DNA of 64,000 nt, taken from Alphaproteobacteria bacterium. GTDB taxonomy: Bacteria; Myxococcota_A; UBA796; GCA-2862545. The notes below the pieces were generated by a model. The model ran no database searches. It was not told the origin of the DNA and saw only the letters and a list, made by a program, of their open reading frames with translations. The DNA is taken from the NCBI GenBank assembly GCA_020632875.1, contig JACKET010000012.1, forward strand, positions 1 to 64,000, in the 5' to 3' direction. The stretch's first letter is position 1. Each line of letters begins with the position of its first letter. Of this stretch, positions 35,101-43,715 are shown one piece after another. The position numbers and the translations under genes were made by a program.

Positions 35101-37868
35101 TCGCTGAAGTCGCTGGCCTGGAGCACCGAGTGCCACTGGCGCTGGATCAGGCGGACCGTGATCTCCGTACCGGAGACGAGCTTGCCATCCGGCCCGACGG
35201 AGACGGCCTCGACGGGGATCTTCGTCGGCTTCTCGACGTGGCGCGGGACCTTGAGGCCCAGCACGAACGCGGGGACCGCGTGGATGCGCTGCGTCGCGGT
35301 GACCGTCTGCTCGTCGGCGCCCGTGACCATGGCCTCGATCACGTACGTCCGCGGCTGGCTCGTGGGCTCGATGCCCGGATCGAGCGTGAGGGACGCGCTG
35401 CCCGCACGGTCGGTCTGGCCCTCGCGCTGGAGCGCGGGCGTGCTGTCGAAGCGGCCGGACCGCCCGAAGCGCCCGTCGCTGCTGTACAGGAAGCCCTCGA
35501 GCCCGTCGGGCGTCCACGTGTACGGGAACTGCGTCACGTTCCAGGAGATCGGCCGCAGCGCGACCTTCCCGCCCGCGTAGTAGGACGCGGTGGCGGTGAC
35601 CTCGAACGGCTGGTCGTTGGCGACCCGGTCGCGGTTGCCCGCCGTGGAGAGGTCGACCTCGAAGGTCGGCAGGCGGTAGGCCTCGACCTGGAAGTCCGTC
35701 GTCGCGAGGACGCCGATGGTGTCGTGCTCGTACTGGACCGTGTAGCGACCCGTCGGGATCTCGGACTCGTTCCACTTCGCGTAGAAGGAGCCGGAGCCCG
35801 TGAGGGTGACGGGCAGCGTCCAGTTCGCGCCGCCGGGCGCGCGGACGACGAGGCGCCCCTTGCCGCTGACGGCCTTCAGCTCGCCCTGGTAGCGCTCGCG
35901 CACGTAGCCCTTGAGGTGGACGGCCTCCTCGGGCCGGTACATGGGGCGCTCGGTGAAGACGTGGGCGAGCTTGCGCTCGGACTCCACGCGTCCGGAGAGG
36001 CCCTGGAAGGCCCACTGCAGCCACGTGCCGCCGCCGCCGGTCCAGTGCCCGTCGACGAACGCGTCGGGCGGACGGGTCGCGTCGAGCACCAGCACGTCGT
36101 CGGCCTTGGTGACCACGATGCGCCGCACCGAGACGCTGCCCTTGCCGGGCGCGGTCCAGCCGAAGCCGCCCGCCGCGTCGGTCGTGCCGGTGATCACGGG
36201 CGCCCAGCGGCTCTTCGAGGACTCGCTGACGACGCCCTCGACGACGACCTTCGCGCCGCTCACGGGCTTGCCCGTCGACAGGCTGGTCACGAAGAACCGC
36301 ACGTCCGCGCCCGTCTCCATCGTGGTGAGCGCGAGGTCGGTCACCTGCACGCGCATCCAGTGGCGCTCCGCAGCCCCATCCACGCGACGCACGCCCACGA
36401 GGTAGTGCCCGGGACCATCGGTGCCGGAGAGGCTCTTCAGCGGCGCCGTCAGGTCGAGACCGGACTTCGCCGCGGCGCCTTCGAGGCCCACGTCCATCAG
36501 CTCCGAGAAGCCCGGCGTGCCGAGCGCCTTGAGGCGGTTGCGCAGGCCCTGGGCGTTGACGGTCTCGAGCTCGCCGAGGGGCGGGGGCTCCTCGCCGGGA
36601 CCGGGCGGGCGGGTGCGCTCGTCCACCGCGATGGGCGCGTCGGGGAACGGCCACAGCTCGCGGTTCCGCGGGTCGACCTCGTAGACGCGAACGTCGACCT
36701 GGCCGATGCCGCGGCCTTCGATCGGCACGCGCTTCGGGCCGAACCGCTCGACGATGCCCTGGCCGGCGCCCCAGCGGAAGTACGGCTGGCGCCGCTCGAA
36801 GCGGAAGTGGACCTCGGACTCGCCCTCCATCTCGAGCGCGCGGCCCGCGGTGTCGGCGATCGGCGTGGGCACGAGCCGCATCTGGTAACGGGTGCCCTCG
36901 ACGAACGACCCGCGCACATGGAGCGTGCGGCCCATCATGCTGAACTCGAGGCCTTCGACGGCCGGTTCGAAGCGGACGAGGTTGCGGCCCTCGACGGGAC
37001 CGAGGCCCGACGGGACGGCGTTGAAGCGCACCACGAGCTCGTGCTCGCCGGCGCAGGTGAGCGGCTGGTCGGCCGCGTAGCGCGACCCGGACGAGGCGAG
37101 CGGGACCTGGCTGCTCGCGCAGCCCATCTGGACGGCGCGGAACGGCTCGGAGGTCGAGAACACCAGCTCGTGGACGGCCTCGCGGGCGTCCGTGTCGAGG
37201 GACAGGCCGATCTTCACCCGCGCCTGGAGCCCCCGCCCGATCGGCTCGGTCAGCACGAGGGCGTACGTGACGGGCTGGTCGTCGTTGCTGCGCTGGAGCG
37301 TCTTCACCTCGAAGTCGTCGCCGTCGAGCACCACGAGACCGTCGTCCGACAGGCCGGGGAGGGGGCGGAGCTCGATCCTCGTCAGCCGCGCGAGTGTCTC
37401 GGGCGGGACGGGGTCGGCGAACGTGAGCTGGACGGTGTCGAGCGGCTCGAGGTCGCGCTGGCCGGACCGCGGGCTCGTGTCCTGGGGCGGAGGCGCGAGC
37501 GTGAACACCTCGGTGGTCTTCTTCTCGACCGTCACCGAGACGGCGGACATGGGCGTCCACGGCTCGGCGGGGCGGAACTGGAGGGTCTTGCCGTCGAGCC
37601 AGGTCCAGGCGCCGGGATGCGGCGGGTCGAGCTCGACGAAGCGCTGGGGCGCGTCTTCCGGGCCCTCTTTGGCCTTCGGGGAGCCGAAGAAGATCGTGAC
37701 CGGATCCCACCGGCGGAGGTAGCGGTCGGGGACCACGCGCGTGCCGACGGCGTCGTGCGGGCGCTGCAGGAGCGCGTCGAGCAGGACGTCGCTGCTGCCT
37801 GCGGCGGCGGTGAGGGCGGCGCCGAGCGTGAGGAGCCCGGCGAAGAGGAGGGCGAGACGGCGGTTCAT
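32124..37868 (-). CDS. Bacterial alpha-2-macroglobulin family protein, apparently without thioester
   Basis: This 1914-residue secreted protein has signal peptide MNRRLALLFAGLLTLGAALT. Successive MG/bait-type beta domains are visible: FTERPMYRPEEAVHLKGYVR, YRPGDTAKLVIRSPF, and LSGEVTLWLVDQAVLAL. The A2M core has VRPGDTLEVAALGRV and a TED-like alpha-helical domain. Family members trap proteases in the periplasm. The usual CxEQ thioester at the start of the helical domain is absent (the corresponding stretch reads HPALVKMAAGMDVF). This therefore belongs to the non-thioester, YfaS-like type. Its ATG overlaps the previous stop; pbpC follows after 226 bases. Confidence 0.88.
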   Translation of the reverse strand: MNRRLALLFAGLLTLGAALTAAAGSSDVLLDALLQRPHDAVGTRVVPDRYLRRWDPVTIFFGSPKAKEGPEDAPQRFVELDPPHPGAWTWLDGKTLQFRPAEPWTPMSAVSVTVEKKTTEVFTLAPPPQDTSPRSGQRDLEPLDTVQLTFADPVPPETLARLTRIELRPLPGLSDDGLVVLDGDDFEVKTLQRSNDDQPVTYALVLTEPIGRGLQARVKIGLSLDTDAREAVHELVFSTSEPFRAVQMGCASSQVPLASSGSRYAADQPLTCAGEHELVVRFNAVPSGLGPVEGRNLVRFEPAVEGLEFSMMGRTLHVRGSFVEGTRYQMRLVPTPIADTAGRALEMEGESEVHFRFERRQPYFRWGAGQGIVERFGPKRVPIEGRGIGQVDVRVYEVDPRNRELWPFPDAPIAVDERTRPPGPGEEPPPLGELETVNAQGLRNRLKALGTPGFSELMDVGLEGAAAKSGLDLTAPLKSLSGTDGPGHYLVGVRRVDGAAERHWMRVQVTDLALTTMETGADVRFFVTSLSTGKPVSGAKVVVEGVVSESSKSRWAPVITGTTDAAGGFGWTAPGKGSVSVRRIVVTKADDVLVLDATRPPDAFVDGHWTGGGGTWLQWAFQGLSGRVESERKLAHVFTERPMYRPEEAVHLKGYVRERYQGELKAVSGKGRLVVRAPGGANWTLPVTLTGSGSFYAKWNESEIPTGRYTVQYEHDTIGVLATTDFQVEAYRLPTFEVDLSTAGNRDRVANDQPFEVTATASYYAGGKVALRPISWNVTQFPYTWTPDGLEGFLYSSDGRFGRSGRFDSTPALQREGQTDRAGSASLTLDPGIEPTSQPRTYVIEAMVTGADEQTVTATQRIHAVPAFVLGLKVPRHVEKPTKIPVEAVSVGPDGKLVSGTEITVRLIQRQWHSVLQASDFSDGVARYVTDTVDVPLQERRIVSGAAPVTLDLPIDEAGVYLVELEARDALGRAQVVSVDLYAGGTGNVSWSKPEAGVFDVTADKDHYRPGDTAKLVIRSPFQTGSALVVVETPKGNDYKAVAIIGGKATVPVKVEEGWVPRLPVHVLLRRGRVAEAGIVGGMDLGKPETLASTKWLTVDPVENTVEVALAHAERAMPGESVDVTITLKDPDGKPLSGEVTLWLVDQAVLALATEKRLDPTPDFIPERRSRFSAHDTRNLAFGRLPFSEMPGGDGGEEEDAADDVLEKTTVRKKFESVPFYDPNIQVPASGTKTVKVQLPDNLTVFKIRAKAVSGTERFGTAKSEIRVRLPVLMQPDLPRFVRPGDTLEVAALGRVVEGTGGAGSAQVKVEGLTLKGSDKATLTWDADEAVRVAWPVTVPTPPPTAEGALSRNTVTVTMGAKRTADGAGDAVEITLPLLDDRRSRTERAVIELAAGKTGELKALEEPARAGSLRRNVVLSDHPALVKMAAGMDVFVRRPARSSGQQLDRGRAWIGLGEMREALGLEGKELVDAAVAEALAWIPGAVDSHGLVAAWPGGYGQVTLTADSLLFLEDAKEAGYKVDEKVRSQLIRSLKASLRSDYRYFLDGASWYERTRALEALASAGAYEEAYFNELADNSRYLGPDGTSYALLAAARAGRADTPTAKGLAKRLDDEVVLGLYEGEERYRGLKSSWALLNPRIPANEAFTVASMTRSLERGAPDSPKLDYLVDALVRLGGEDGWGVRTDAPALLALADRMKNRKVDEVKVQLGDVALATKKGVGNVLLDTSDAVAVRHASGPDAVIYASTRYIPAEPGSQADARNKGFVVSRDLALYVEGSSTPTRVKLDEGGREVKLAMGQIVEEHVQVVNPEARAYVAIEVPLAAGVELMNPNLKTSGSDATPSKADTRAATWVQRGDASVTYYFEELPKGTYDLYFRTRATTRGRFVQPPAVMDLVYDESITGNSPGAWVVVE

Positions 37869-40800
37869 CGGGCACCTCCCGGCACGAAGCCGGCTTTCTC
37901 GAGGTAGGAGCGAACGACGTTGTCGGGGGGGCCGTCGTCGGGGGGATCGATGCCGGCCACGGCGGGACGGGCGCGCACGGGCGCGGCGTCGGCGGGCTGG
38001 CTGATGCGGAGGTACCAGGTGCCGGCCTTCAGATCGGCGCGGCGGACGACGCCGCTCGCGACGACCTGGCCGTCCGGCGAGACCAGGGTGGCGGTGACGC
38101 GGTCGGCACCCGCGCGGACGCCGATGCCCACGGCCGTGTCGGCCGCGAGCTCGAAGCGGAACCACTTCGACCCGCCCGCGTCGAGGAGCACCTCCGGGCC
38201 GAGGCCCTCGGTGATCGCGACGACCTCCTGGCTGTCGACGGTCGGCGTGACGTTGGCGCCGGAGAGCCCGCGCACACGGACCTTTCCGGCGGTGCGCGCG
38301 AGGATGTCGACGCTGCCGCCGTCCGGACGCCACTCGACGCGGCGCTGGCCGTCGACCTCGACCAGCACGGCGTACGGCTGGTCGGCCTCGAGGTGCGTCA
38401 CGCCGACGGGCACGTCGATCTTCTCGCCCTTGCTCGCGGGCCACGGGCCCGGGCCGCCGGCGTCGGACCACGCGGCGTACCAGCCCTTGCCGTGGCGCAC
38501 CCAGGCCGTGCCGCCGGGCCCGATGTCCGCGGTGTCGCCGCGCACGAGGACCCCGTCGGAGCGGAGGTAGGTGAGCTCGGCGTTCGCCACGCGGAGCCTG
38601 CCGTCTGCCGCGGGCACGTCGAGCACCTCGGTGCCCGCCCGGCTCGCGAAGCGCTCGTGCGGCTGGCCCGCCACGACGGGCGCCATGGCCGCCGCGGGCG
38701 GGTGCACCATCGCCAGGGCCGGCGTGTCGGTGGGGTTCGCGAGGACGAGCATGCCGCCACCCGTCAGCGTGCCGCGGGTCGCGTCGAGGTCGGCCCACAG
38801 CGAGGATCCCCCGGCCTGCGCGACGAGGCCGCGCTCGAGGGACACCGTGTAGGAGCGGCCATCCTTCGCCACGGGCAGCATCAGCGCCGTGCGGGCGGGG
38901 ATCTCGCCCTGCCAGGCCTCTTCGCGGTCCCACGGGGTGCGGATCTGGCGGAGGGCCACGGCGCGGGCGCGTCCGACGCCGACGCCCCAGACCTCGACGC
39001 CGCCGGAGCCGATGGCCAGCGAGCCGTCCGCGGTCACCGCGGTCGCGGAGTCCGTCCCGAAGCGGGCGAGGGCCGTCTCGGAGGCCGCGCGGATCTCGAG
39101 CACCGACAGCCCCTTGAGCCCGGTCTCGATGGCGGTGGGGCGGTCGTCGAGCTCGACGGGCACGGGCTCTCCGGCGAGGTCGGCGCGCACGAGCTGCGCG
39201 CGACGCCCGAAGAGCACGGCGCGGTCGTTGAGCGCCACGACGCTCCCCGCCGGGTGGCAGGGCCGCCCGAGGCGAGCGCAGATCATCAGGCCCGTGCGGT
39301 CGCCGGTGATGCGGAACAGGCCGCTCGGCACGCCCTTGCCGTCCATGGCGAACCAGCTGCCGTTCGCGAGGGCGTAGCCCCCGGTCAGCTGCTCCTCGGT
39401 CGGCGAGCGCGGGTTCGGTGCGTCGAGCTCGACGGACACGGTGCCGGAGCGCCCGTCGAGCGACCACACGCGCAGGCGCGTCTCGTGGCCCGGCGTGCGG
39501 CGGCCCAGCAGCGCGGGCTCGGTGCCCACCGCGGTGCCGAGGCTGGTCCAGCCGTCCGGCGTCTTGATCTCGAGGCCGATCCCCACGTTCTGGCCGGCCT
39601 TCGCGACGGCGGTGACCACGTCCTTCGTCGCGCCGAGCTTCAGCGGGTGCACGACGGTGCCCGCGCCGACCGTGAGCACGTGCGGCTTCCCGCCGACCTT
39701 CAGCTCCACGCCTTCGGTCTCGGCGGGCGCTTCGACGTGCACGGTCGTGGAGCTCGACCCGCTCACGCTCTGCAGGTCGAGCGTCCAGGTGCCGGGCCCC
39801 ATCCACTCCGAGATGCGGAAGTTCCAGTCGTCCGGCCGGTCGTCGTTCGCGGCGACCACGCGGCCCTCGGGGTTCTCGAGGCGGGCGCGCACGTCGTTCG
39901 TGCCGGTGCTGTACACCGTGACGAGCCCGGCCTCCCCGACGAGGAGCGGGATCCGCGTCGGCAGCGAGACCGAGCGCCGCTGGCCGACGGTCAGCGCGTC
40001 GGTCGCGACGCGGATGCGGTACGGGATGCCCGTCCCGCGGCGTGCGGCGCGCAGCTCGAGCGCGTACTCGCCCTTCTCGAGCGTGCCCGTCCACGTGCGC
40101 CCCGGAGAGAGGCGCTCGAGCGCCTTGCCGCCCTTCATCAGGCTGCCGGCCATCTCGTCGCCCGGGTCGAGCGTGACGCTCGCATCGGCGGGCAGCGAGA
40201 ACGTCCAGGTGTCGACGGGACGGTCGCCGTCGCCGGGCGGCTCGACCCACGTGTGGAAGCCGGGCTCGCCGAGGGTCAGCGCGAACGGACCGTGGCCCTG
40301 GCGCTCGTCTTCGGGCCGCACGCGCTGCACGGTCGTGATCCGGCGCGTCTGCACGCTCCCCGGGAGGGACTGCAGCGTGTACGAGCCGGGCTGGAGCCCG
40401 ATCCGCAGGTCGCAGTTGGCGCTGGTGCCGGTGACGGGCCAGCCGTCGGCATCCTCGAGGCGGCAGGCGAAGGTCTGCGTCTGGCCGGTCGTCTTCACCG
40501 TCCACGTCGAGGCCTCGGGGACCTCGAAGGTGTAGGCGATGCCCTCGCCGGGCTCGAGCGTGACGCGCGCGGTCTCGCCGTCGTCGAGCTTGCCGCCGTC
40601 GCGGACGTTCGCCGCCTTCAGCACGACGCCGAGGTGGCCGGTGCTGAGGCCGCGCGTGCCGACGGTGACCTGGTAGCTGCCGGAGCGCAGGTAGCGCGCG
40701 ACGCGGAAGTTGCGCCCGACGCCGTTCTGGTCGCCGGTGCCGAGGTCGAGCACGATGCGGCTGCGCAGGGTGCCCGTGGTCGCGAGAAGCCCGGTCGACT

Positions 40801-42724
40801 CGAGCTGGTAGAGGCCGTCGCGGGGCACGTCGAGCATCAGGGTCTGCGTCTGGTCGCGGTCGAGGTCGGCGTACCACCCCTTTGCGAACGTGAGCTTCGG
40901 GAAGTCCGGCAGGCCCTGGAGGCGCTCGGGGGGCAGGGGACGCGGCGGCACGGGCTCTTCGACGGCACCGAGCACGGCGAGAACCGGCTTGTCGGTGTCG
41001 TTGACGACCTGGATGGCGAACGTGCCGATGGGCAGGTTCAGCTCGGTGTTCGCGTTGCCGAAGCCGTGCAGCGGGAGGAGCTCGCCGTTCGGCAAGGTCG
41101 CCCGCAGGCGCGTGGCCTCCTCGGTCTTCACGGGGATGGCGAAGCGCTCGCCGGGTGCGAGCGGCAGGGAGACGGGACGGCGCGGGTCGAGGGGCAGCTC
41201 GCGCACGTCGAAGCCGCTCTGCCGCCCCGGCGGCGTGGACCGCGTGAACTGCACCGGCGCGTTCCAGTCGAGGTCGAGCTTCGTCGCGATGCCCGGGCGG
41301 ATGGGGATCCGCTTCAGGTCCTTCACGGCGGCGGACGCCATGTCGCTCCACGAGTTCCGGTAGCCCGCGAGCGTGACGATGCCGGGGTCGGCGGGGGTGA
41401 TGGTGAGCACGTACGTGCCGGCGCCGTGGCGGTCGGCCCACGCGTTCCGGCGGGAGGGCGGCGGCTTGTAGCCCTTCGGCGGCGTCGTGAAGTACCGCTC
41501 GAAGCGGAGGTCGGCCTTGCCTTCCGTCACCTCGAACTTCACGTCGGCCTCTTCGTCGAGCTCGACGAACAGGGTCGCTGTGGAGAGCAGGTTGAACCGC
41601 TGCTCGAAGCGGGTGCCGGAGTCGAGCGCGATGCCGGCGTGCTTCACCAGCACGACCTGTCCTTCGGGCGTGGTGCGGTAGAAGATGCCGGTGAGCGCGA
41701 GGTCGTCGCTCGGCCGTGCCGTGGAGAGCGTGGTGACGAGCACCTCGCCGTTCGCGGACACGCGATCGGTGGCGGAGCGCTGATCGAACCACGTGAGGGT
41801 GAAGCGCTGCCCGGGGATGCCCTGGACGGCGATGACCTTCGGGCTGCCGCCGGAGTGGGTGGTGACGGTCTCGGGCGTGCGGGACTCGTCGGTGATGCGC
41901 CCGCCGCCGCTGATGACGTCGAACACGCGGTCGTTGGACCAGGTGCGGAGGTCGACGGACGCGTGCGCGATCTCCGGGAGGGCCAGCTGGACCGTGTCGG
42001 GCGAGCCGTCGATCTTGAAGAACTCCATGCCCGTGGGGCCGATGCGGCCCACGCGCTGCCCGGAGGCCGGCAGCTTCGGGGCATCCCAGCGCACGGACAG
42101 GATCGAGTCGGGCGCCTCGTTGGCCCATGCGTCGCCCGGGCCGCCGTAGGCGACGAGCTGGTAGAGCCCGGCCTCGAGGTTCGTGGTGAGCACGCAGCGC
42201 TGGAGCGGCTGGCCTTCGACCGGGTCGACCGCGCCGCACCGCGGGCGCGCGCCCACGAGCCAGGTGCCGTCGCGCCACAGGCGCACGTCGCCGAGGAACC
42301 GGCCGACCACCTCGAACGCCACGGGGCCCGACGCATCCACCCAGAACGCGCGCTCTTCACGGTCTTCGAGCTCGGTGAGGATGGGCTCGTTGGGCACGAG
42401 CTGCGGCGTGGAGCCGACGCGCTCGAACGGCGTGACGGTGACCACGGCGTTCCCGCGGCCGTCGAGCGGCGCGTGGGTGACGACCTTGGCCTGCCCGCGA
42501 TCGAAGAACGCGTCGATGCGACCGTCTCTCTCGCCGACCGTGCCCACGCGGGGACCGGGCCCCTCCATGCGGTCGACGAGCTGCAGCGCGGTGCCGACCT
42601 CGCTGCGCGCCTCGAACGCGTAGCGCCCGAACGTCGGCAGATCGACGACGATCTCGTGTCGTCCGACCGCCTCGACGGTGTGCTCGCTGGGCGCGGCCCA
42701 TGCGGTCAGGAAGCAGATCCACAT
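37865..42724 (-). CDS. Very large secreted beta-rich protein, partner of the alpha-2-macroglobulin
   Basis: This 1619-residue protein has a short signal peptide (MWICFLTAWAAPSE). The whole length is made of repeated beta-sandwich-like modules with PPC-like motifs, for example GLYQLVAYGGPGDAWANEA, GTYVLTITPADPGIVTLAGY, GSYQVTVGTRGLSTGHLGV and GTWYLRISQPADAAP. I recognise no catalytic site and no TM helix. It overlaps the alpha-2-macroglobulin gene by 4 bases (ATGA), so the two are made together. It is probably a periplasmic or outer-membrane companion, for example a scaffold or substrate sensor; this is inference. Confidence 0.7.
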   Translation of the reverse strand: MWICFLTAWAAPSEHTVEAVGRHEIVVDLPTFGRYAFEARSEVGTALQLVDRMEGPGPRVGTVGERDGRIDAFFDRGQAKVVTHAPLDGRGNAVVTVTPFERVGSTPQLVPNEPILTELEDREERAFWVDASGPVAFEVVGRFLGDVRLWRDGTWLVGARPRCGAVDPVEGQPLQRCVLTTNLEAGLYQLVAYGGPGDAWANEAPDSILSVRWDAPKLPASGQRVGRIGPTGMEFFKIDGSPDTVQLALPEIAHASVDLRTWSNDRVFDVISGGGRITDESRTPETVTTHSGGSPKVIAVQGIPGQRFTLTWFDQRSATDRVSANGEVLVTTLSTARPSDDLALTGIFYRTTPEGQVVLVKHAGIALDSGTRFEQRFNLLSTATLFVELDEEADVKFEVTEGKADLRFERYFTTPPKGYKPPPSRRNAWADRHGAGTYVLTITPADPGIVTLAGYRNSWSDMASAAVKDLKRIPIRPGIATKLDLDWNAPVQFTRSTPPGRQSGFDVRELPLDPRRPVSLPLAPGERFAIPVKTEEATRLRATLPNGELLPLHGFGNANTELNLPIGTFAIQVVNDTDKPVLAVLGAVEEPVPPRPLPPERLQGLPDFPKLTFAKGWYADLDRDQTQTLMLDVPRDGLYQLESTGLLATTGTLRSRIVLDLGTGDQNGVGRNFRVARYLRSGSYQVTVGTRGLSTGHLGVVLKAANVRDGGKLDDGETARVTLEPGEGIAYTFEVPEASTWTVKTTGQTQTFACRLEDADGWPVTGTSANCDLRIGLQPGSYTLQSLPGSVQTRRITTVQRVRPEDERQGHGPFALTLGEPGFHTWVEPPGDGDRPVDTWTFSLPADASVTLDPGDEMAGSLMKGGKALERLSPGRTWTGTLEKGEYALELRAARRGTGIPYRIRVATDALTVGQRRSVSLPTRIPLLVGEAGLVTVYSTGTNDVRARLENPEGRVVAANDDRPDDWNFRISEWMGPGTWTLDLQSVSGSSSTTVHVEAPAETEGVELKVGGKPHVLTVGAGTVVHPLKLGATKDVVTAVAKAGQNVGIGLEIKTPDGWTSLGTAVGTEPALLGRRTPGHETRLRVWSLDGRSGTVSVELDAPNPRSPTEEQLTGGYALANGSWFAMDGKGVPSGLFRITGDRTGLMICARLGRPCHPAGSVVALNDRAVLFGRRAQLVRADLAGEPVPVELDDRPTAIETGLKGLSVLEIRAASETALARFGTDSATAVTADGSLAIGSGGVEVWGVGVGRARAVALRQIRTPWDREEAWQGEIPARTALMLPVAKDGRSYTVSLERGLVAQAGGSSLWADLDATRGTLTGGGMLVLANPTDTPALAMVHPPAAAMAPVVAGQPHERFASRAGTEVLDVPAADGRLRVANAELTYLRSDGVLVRGDTADIGPGGTAWVRHGKGWYAAWSDAGGPGPWPASKGEKIDVPVGVTHLEADQPYAVLVEVDGQRRVEWRPDGGSVDILARTAGKVRVRGLSGANVTPTVDSQEVVAITEGLGPEVLLDAGGSKWFRFELAADTAVGIGVRAGADRVTATLVSPDGQVVASGVVRRADLKAGTWYLRISQPADAAPVRARPAVAGIDPPDDGPPDNVVRSYLEKAGFVPGGAR

Positions 42725-42827
42725 GCTCTCACCTCGGAATCTCGCGGGGTCCGTGTACAGCCTGGGAGCCAGAAGCGCACGATCTCGGCTGATAGATGTC
42801 GATCGTGTACGGAATACAGGAATCCAT

Positions 42828-43340
42828 TCATCGCGCCGCGAACGCTCCGTCGCGCCATTCGTACCGGGTGACGTCCCGGCCGGTGGTGCGGCCCTCTTCG
42901 CCGTACGTGTACGTGACCCGTACGGCCTGCGCGCGCGGATCGAAGCGCGTCTCGACGCTCGACCAGACGGGGGCGTCCGAGAAGTCGCCGACCTCGAGGG
43001 CCTTCGTGATCCCGCGCTCCGGGCGGTACGCGATGTGGATCCAGGTGTTGCCAGAGCCACAATACTCCCCGCGCGGGACGTAGATCGTCGCGAGCGGTAC
43101 GCCGGTCTCGCTCACCGGGGGCGCCGAGAGCTCGAGGCGGTCGCGCGGGCCCATGATGTCGCCGCGCACGCCGAGATCGAGGTGCGCGTGGCGCCCGTCC
43201 GCCTCGGTCACGACGACGTGGATGGCGCCTTCGGCGTCGAACCCGGCGGTGACCAGCTCGGGCTGGCCGTCCTCGTCCAGATCGGCGGTCAGGCGGGCGG
43301 TCTCGGTGAATCCGGCGAGGGCGGCTGCGACGAGGAACAT
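42828..43340 (-). CDS. Small secreted protein with VCBS/FG-GAP-like motif
   Basis: This 170-residue protein starts at ATG 43340 after GGGAG, with signal peptide MFLVAAALAGFTETA. ADLDEDGQPELVTAGFD is a calcium-binding FG-GAP-like loop. The rest is beta-rich with one Cys (EYCGSGNTWIHIAY). It lies 103 bases upstream of the 1619-residue partner gene on the same strand and may be the first gene of the A2M operon. Confidence 0.6.
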   Translation of the reverse strand: MFLVAAALAGFTETARLTADLDEDGQPELVTAGFDAEGAIHVVVTEADGRHAHLDLGVRGDIMGPRDRLELSAPPVSETGVPLATIYVPRGEYCGSGNTWIHIAYRPERGITKALEVGDFSDAPVWSSVETRFDPRAQAVRVTYTYGEEGRTTGRDVTRYEWRDGAFAAR

Positions 43341-43715
43341 GACGACTCCCAGGGGCTCGGTGGTCGTTCAAGCAAGCTCCGTGCCGATGGTGGTGAATCC
43401 CCCGACGGATTGGATTCGGGGGACGGGATCCGGTCTCACGCAGAAGGCGCAGAAGGCGCAGAAGACGCAGAGAAGCAGGAGAAGGAGGAAAAGAAGGAGA
43501 AAGGCGTCCCGGGTCGGCCGTCGAGGTCTCCGGTGCGCTGACGGGTCGATCCCCACCCAGCTCCCCACTCGTCTTCTGCGTCTTCTGCGTCTTCCGCGTC
43601 TTCCGCGTCTTCTGCCTGAGGCCGATCCGGCCGCGACCCTCCGTGCCGGCCGGGCCATCCGGCTCCGACGCGGTATGCCGTCGCGCCCGACCCGCATCCC
43701 TGCGCGGTTCCTACA
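43341..43715. repeat. Intergenic region with 9-base direct repeats in inverted arrangement
   Basis: This 375-base region is gene-free. 43434-43473 consists of CGCAGAAGG / CGCAGAAGA units. 43573-43621 has the inverse, CTTCTGCGT / CTTCCGCGT units, giving an interrupted inverted repeat with 100 bases between arms. This is the same family as the ends of the composite elements at 19 and 49 kb. A hairpin CCCCCGA...TCGGGGG (about 43400-43422) could end transcripts arriving from the FG-GAP operon. Confidence 0.6.

Noticed and set aside
32124..37868. Thioester-containing (CxEQ) alpha-2-macroglobulin
   Set aside because: The expected position reads HPALVKMAAGMDVF without Cys-x-Glu-Gln.
31449..37907. 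A 2152-codon open frame on the plus strand opposite the A2M gene
   Set aside because: It is a product of high GC and codon bias on the coding strand; its translation is low-complexity and matches no fold, while the minus strand encodes clear A2M motifs.
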